From IMG/VR virus record IMGVR_UViG_3300046804_001094, positions 1-43,869 of that record: a DNA stretch of 43,869 nucleotides; one strand, 5' to 3'. Positions 40,038 to 43,869 of the stretch are shown piece by piece. This stretch comes from a virus. Below the pieces are notes generated by a model. The model worked only from the letters and a program-made list of their open reading frames with translations, made no database searches and was not told where the DNA came from. Each line of letters opens with the position of its first letter. Position 1 is the first letter of the stretch. The position numbers and the translations under genes were made by a program.

Positions 40038-43000
40038 TGTATTCGAATATCAGTTTGACAAACTATCTACAAACATCCAGTAGTGTTAGTACAAAAAGTA
40101 AAGTAATTGCTGAATGGAATCTGAATAGTTCTGAAACAATACAGGCTGTTGGCAATTATAAAAATAGACCAACATCTGGAAGTCCTTCAAATACTGCATC
40201 AAATTTATGGAATTCGAATGAAAATGAAGCAACATCTTCAACAAATGAGTGGTACGGATATACCGATTATGATACAGTTATTGACGGTGGGTATACAGAC
40301 GAAGGACTAACACCAGTAACGTTTCGTACACCAAAAGATAGACAAAAATCGTTGATGTCTTTGGAAGATTGTTTCAATAGGTTTAGACCTCGTTCTGGTA
40401 TTAATAAATTAAGATTCTTTGGAAAAGGTAAAAAAATAATTCCAGTTGGTAGTTTTGGCAATACATTTTTAAATCCAAGATATTATGCAGGAAGCAAAGA
40501 TGATAGATTTAAATATTGGTCATCCTATAGAACAGCAGTAGAGAATAACGAAATAGTAGAATATGGAATATCTGGAGTAGTTTCTGGTAATGATAAGTTA
40601 ATTCAAGATACTGCACCATTTGTAATTTATAAAAATTTAATGCCAACCAATAAAATTGTCATTAAGGTTCAAACAAATGTAAGCAATAACAACTCTTTGC
40701 CAACAGCAAATGCTGACCCATTCTATTCTGGCTCTACACCAAACTATAAATCTACACCATTATCTTGGCAGGTTCAAAAATATGACGGAAGTATCTGGGT
40801 AGATAGTAGCCCAATTTATAATTCAAACGGTAACGATGTTTTCTCAGAAGACGGATACATTCAATTATCTTATGGAATAACAAATATTCCTTCGCAATAT
40901 TCTAACAATTTTAAACTTCTTGGTTATGTTGCAGAACTTCCAGCAGCAACATTATTCAGTATCGATATCGGAAAAGCATATATAGTTAGAACAAGTAATA
41001 CAGATAAAGGTGTTTTGCGTATTTGGAATGGTTCTTCGTGGGATGCAGCGATTACACCAACATATGCCTGGTATAAAAGTGAAGAATCAATTACAAACTC
41101 ACAACCATTTGTAACCGAACTAGATAATACAAAGGTAAGTAATTTTCCAGTATATGCTCCAGCATTTATTGAAAATGGAAATACCATATACAGAGAATTT
41201 GAATATATCAAAGGACTTAGAATCGTTGTTACTTCTATGCTTAATACTAATTGCGTTTTTGACCTAATTGAACTATCTCCAAGACTAGAGGTAGACATAA
41301 CAGATAATGCTTCAAACTTCTCTGTAAAAAAGTTTGCATCTGATATAGGTGTTAGTAATTTGCCAGTCGGACAATTATTGGCAGCAACTGGAAGTCTATC
41401 TATTTTTGACAATAATGAAGTATTCAATAAAAATAATTTAAATAGTCTATTAAACATAAGTTCTACAATAACCCTTATAAATAAAGGTTTGCAATTAAAA
41501 TTTTATGAAGTAATTTCCAATGTTCCATCGGAGTTTGCAATTTTGTCAACATCGCCACAGCCAACTGGTACCACAAACATTTCAATCACAACAGAAAATC
41601 CACATGGAATTGTTGCAAATGACACAGTAGTTGTTTCTGGAGTAGAACCTGTTGGATACAATGGAACATGGACAGCCCAGGCTGGAACCACAGGCTCAAC
41701 ACTAATACTAAATATTGGAAGCAATCCTGGAAATATAACAAAGGTTGGTACAGCAATTAAATCTAATCCGACATATAGAGATTTTTATGTTCCAATTAAG
41801 ACAATGTATTCTGATGGTTTTCCAAAATATGATGATGGCAATAGAGAAGTCTCTATTTCACTTAGAGATTTAACTTTTTATTTTGAATCATTTTTGGCTC
41901 CAGAAATACTATTAAGAAACTCATCGGTTAGTTTTATTGTTGCCACTTTACTAGACTCTATAGGATTTTCAAATTATAAATTTTTAAGAATATCTGGAAA
42001 TCCAGATGCGATTATCCCGTTTTTCATGGTTCCGCCAGATAAAAACGTAATGCAGGTATTGCAAGATTTGGCGGTAGCAACTCAAACCACCATGTTCTTT
42101 GACGAAGTAAATAACTTTGTTATTATGAATAAAGAGTATTTAGTTCCACAGACATCAACCAGCAGAACCAAAGACATAACTCTTTATGGCTTTGATGACG
42201 GACCCAGAAAATCAAATATTTTGGAATTGAACTCAGAATCTGATGACATTTACAATGACGGTAAGATTGTATACTATAATAGATATATTCAAAAAGCACC
42301 AAATGACCTACAAACATTGTCTCAATTAGATAAAGACCAAGTATTTGAATACCAAAAGTCAGTTTTATGGTCATTAGAAGCGAACGAAAAAAATATTCAG
42401 TCTAAAAATGAACAAGATATAACTCAAACAGCATATCCACTTACAGCCATACCGCTTGCAAAAACTTTGAGCACATCGATTCCAGAAGTAACAAATGTTG
42501 GATTAGTTCCAGTAATACAAAACAATATAATCGAATTTGGAGACGGAGTTTATTGGATGGGAAGATTCAGCGGATATTTTTATTCAAATGGAGAAATTAT
42601 AAAATATGATGCAATAGAGTATAGTTATGGTTCCGCAGAATCTACTAATACTGTTTGGATAACAAGTAATGAAGAATATCAATATTACTTTTCTCAGATA
42701 AACAAGGGAGATAAAATGTATAAGACTGGAAGGATTAGGATTTATGCAGAACCATATTACGAATCTTATAATCCAGCAACAAATTTTGTTGACGCTAACC
42801 CTGCCCTTAATACAGCAACAAGAATGAAGTATGGCAAAGTTTCAAAACATGGTCGTGGTCAATTTGGAACAACAATTGCAGAACATAAAGTAGACGATGG
42901 GACAACTACACAGTGGTGGGAAACCAAGCAGTCTTCTTTGCCAACAACATATCATCAATTATTTAAAGGCAAGGATACATCATCTACGATTGTTACAAAT

Positions 43001-43869
43001 AAAACAGGAATTGCATCTAAATCAGTAACTACACAAACAAAAATTAAAAACTTTTTAGGTAGACAGGCGTATAATTCAAAGAGCAAGACAACAACATATA
43101 CAGATTCCATACAATCTTCTGGATTAATTCTAACAGGACCAGCATTTGAAAATGATATCAATGCAATGGGTACAATAAGTTATGCCAAAAAGGTTTTAGC
43201 AGGTAATGTAAATTATGATACTTATGGTGCAAGAATTAGGCTTTTTGGAGACAATACCACTAATCCAGCATATGTATCCCTTGGTTCATCATATCCAGCA
43301 TATGAGTTAAGTAGTAATTTAAAATTTACAAACGATAACGGAACCTATATTAATGGTCCAAATAAAATAGGTGCAAAGTCTGGCGGAATAGCAATAATGA
43401 CCAATAAGAACGGAGAAGGATATTACTATGAATTAGTAGCACTAGAATATACAAACTCTGAGGTCATTAAAACATCGGCAACTATCAATACACTATTCTT
43501 CTACAAACTTAAACTAAATGATGACGGAATTCTAGAGCCAACAATTCTTCACGAAGAATTTAGAAATATTCTAGTAGATACTGGCAAGTTTTCTGCCAAA
43601 ATTTTAAAAACACAAGAAACTGATTCAGTTTATGACATTGGAATCAGTGTTAGTAAAAATAGTACTACAAGTTGGGTATTTTCTTTATATTTAGATAATG
43701 AACAAATTAAAATAATAGAAGATAAAACTCCAATAAATGCTGGAGTCTCTGAAGGAATATCGTTATTTGTTCGTGGTTCATCGCAAGTAATGTTTGAGAA
43801 TACATACGCCATGAGAAGATTCTTAACAAAAGATGAAATGACAATAAAGGTTGATAAGGTAGATGACGT
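40037..43869 (+). CDS. Large tail/baseplate protein, partial (at least 1277 aa)
   Basis: The frame opens at ATG 40037 (TAATG with the previous stop) and appears to remain open to the window end, so the C-terminus is missing. I checked the start and the final codons in frame but not every codon between. The N-terminus has GGYTDEGLTPVTFRTPKDRQ, then long beta-rich parts, and one copy of the VVVSGVEPVGYNGTW domain (41555-41760). Its last visible part looks LamG-like. A tail-tip or baseplate role is likely. Confidence 0.75.
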   Translation, partial: MYSNISLTNYLQTSSSVSTKSKVIAEWNLNSSETIQAVGNYKNRPTSGSPSNTASNLWNSNENEATSSTNEWYGYTDYDTVIDGGYTDEGLTPVTFRTPKDRQKSLMSLEDCFNRFRPRSGINKLRFFGKGKKIIPVGSFGNTFLNPRYYAGSKDDRFKYWSSYRTAVENNEIVEYGISGVVSGNDKLIQDTAPFVIYKNLMPTNKIVIKVQTNVSNNNSLPTANADPFYSGSTPNYKSTPLSWQVQKYDGSIWVDSSPIYNSNGNDVFSEDGYIQLSYGITNIPSQYSNNFKLLGYVAELPAATLFSIDIGKAYIVRTSNTDKGVLRIWNGSSWDAAITPTYAWYKSEESITNSQPFVTELDNTKVSNFPVYAPAFIENGNTIYREFEYIKGLRIVVTSMLNTNCVFDLIELSPRLEVDITDNASNFSVKKFASDIGVSNLPVGQLLAATGSLSIFDNNEVFNKNNLNSLLNISSTITLINKGLQLKFYEVISNVPSEFAILSTSPQPTGTTNISITTENPHGIVANDTVVVSGVEPVGYNGTWTAQAGTTGSTLILNIGSNPGNITKVGTAIKSNPTYRDFYVPIKTMYSDGFPKYDDGNREVSISLRDLTFYFESFLAPEILLRNSSVSFIVATLLDSIGFSNYKFLRISGNPDAIIPFFMVPPDKNVMQVLQDLAVATQTTMFFDEVNNFVIMNKEYLVPQTSTSRTKDITLYGFDDGPRKSNILELNSESDDIYNDGKIVYYNRYIQKAPNDLQTLSQLDKDQVFEYQKSVLWSLEANEKNIQSKNEQDITQTAYPLTAIPLAKTLSTSIPEVTNVGLVPVIQNNIIEFGDGVYWMGRFSGYFYSNGEIIKYDAIEYSYGSAESTNTVWITSNEEYQYYFSQINKGDKMYKTGRIRIYAEPYYESYNPATNFVDANPALNTATRMKYGKVSKHGRGQFGTTIAEHKVDDGTTTQWWETKQSSLPTTYHQLFKGKDTSSTIVTNKTGIASKSVTTQTKIKNFLGRQAYNSKSKTTTYTDSIQSSGLILTGPAFENDINAMGTISYAKKVLAGNVNYDTYGARIRLFGDNTTNPAYVSLGSSYPAYELSSNLKFTNDNGTYINGPNKIGAKSGGIAIMTNKNGEGYYYELVALEYTNSEVIKTSATINTLFFYKLKLNDDGILEPTILHEEFRNILVDTGKFSAKILKTQETDSVYDIGISVSKNSTTSWVFSLYLDNEQIKIIEDKTPINAGVSEGISLFVRGSSQVMFENTYAMRRFLTKDEMTIKVDKVDD

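Overview
The window is most likely part of the genome of a long-tailed (siphovirus-like) double-stranded DNA phage, or a prophage, of a low-GC actinobacterium. The phage identity rests on a complete head-to-tail block: portal, prohead protease with nested scaffold, major capsid protein, connectors, tail tube, tail-assembly chaperones, a 2,518-residue tape measure and distal tail proteins. The host is an inference from AT-rich DNA, extended -10 promoters (TGnTATAAT), many apparently leaderless genes, and a B12-dependent ribonucleotide reductase. Freshwater Nanopelagicales-type hosts would fit, but nothing here proves it.

Layout. (1) 1-3180, minus strand: a string of 12 very small genes (35-78 residues), at least six encoding Cys-rich zinc-ribbon-like proteins. 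Eight promoters here share one unusual architecture (ATGTCAGTGG, 7 nt, TAnnnT). Four gene ends are followed by a diverged two-hairpin element, three of which adjoin a perfect DnaA-box sequence (TTATCCACA). (2) 3379-3913: a small membrane/coiled-coil protein, then a non-coding stretch with an AT-rich tract, a promoter and a strong hairpin. (3) 3914-15821, plus strand: fibre and baseplate-like proteins, a tandem pair of glycosyltransferases, a lone minus-strand NlpC/P60 lipoprotein, an Mtd_N-like adhesin, a propeller-like protein and a 1,686-residue tail fibre. (4) 15825-17969: an AdoCbl-dependent ribonucleotide reductase with its own promoter, palindrome and terminator. (5) 17989-22098: a large adhesin-like protein. 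(6) 22117-31839: head and tail-tube genes. (7) 31867 to the window end: tape measure and distal tail proteins; the last gene runs off the right edge.

How the genes work together. The portal, protease/scaffold and capsid genes build the head; the connectors, tube, chaperones and tape measure build a long tail; the large fibre and adhesin set determines host contact and may be glycosylated by the two glycosyltransferases. The reductase would supply deoxynucleotides. The NlpC/P60 lipoprotein may act on the envelope. The minus-strand mini-genes look like an accessory or early region whose products may remodel host functions.

Expression seems to run in two tiers. One class of genes starts 6-7 nt after a -10 box, so transcription would begin at the ATG (leaderless). 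The other class (capsid, nested scaffold, short tail chaperone, reductase) has strong Shine-Dalgarno sites. The tail-assembly chaperones appear as two paralogous genes, one long and one short, rather than as a frameshift pair. No tRNA, CRISPR array, integrase or terminase gene was recognised. There is no gene-free stretch longer than about 300 bases.
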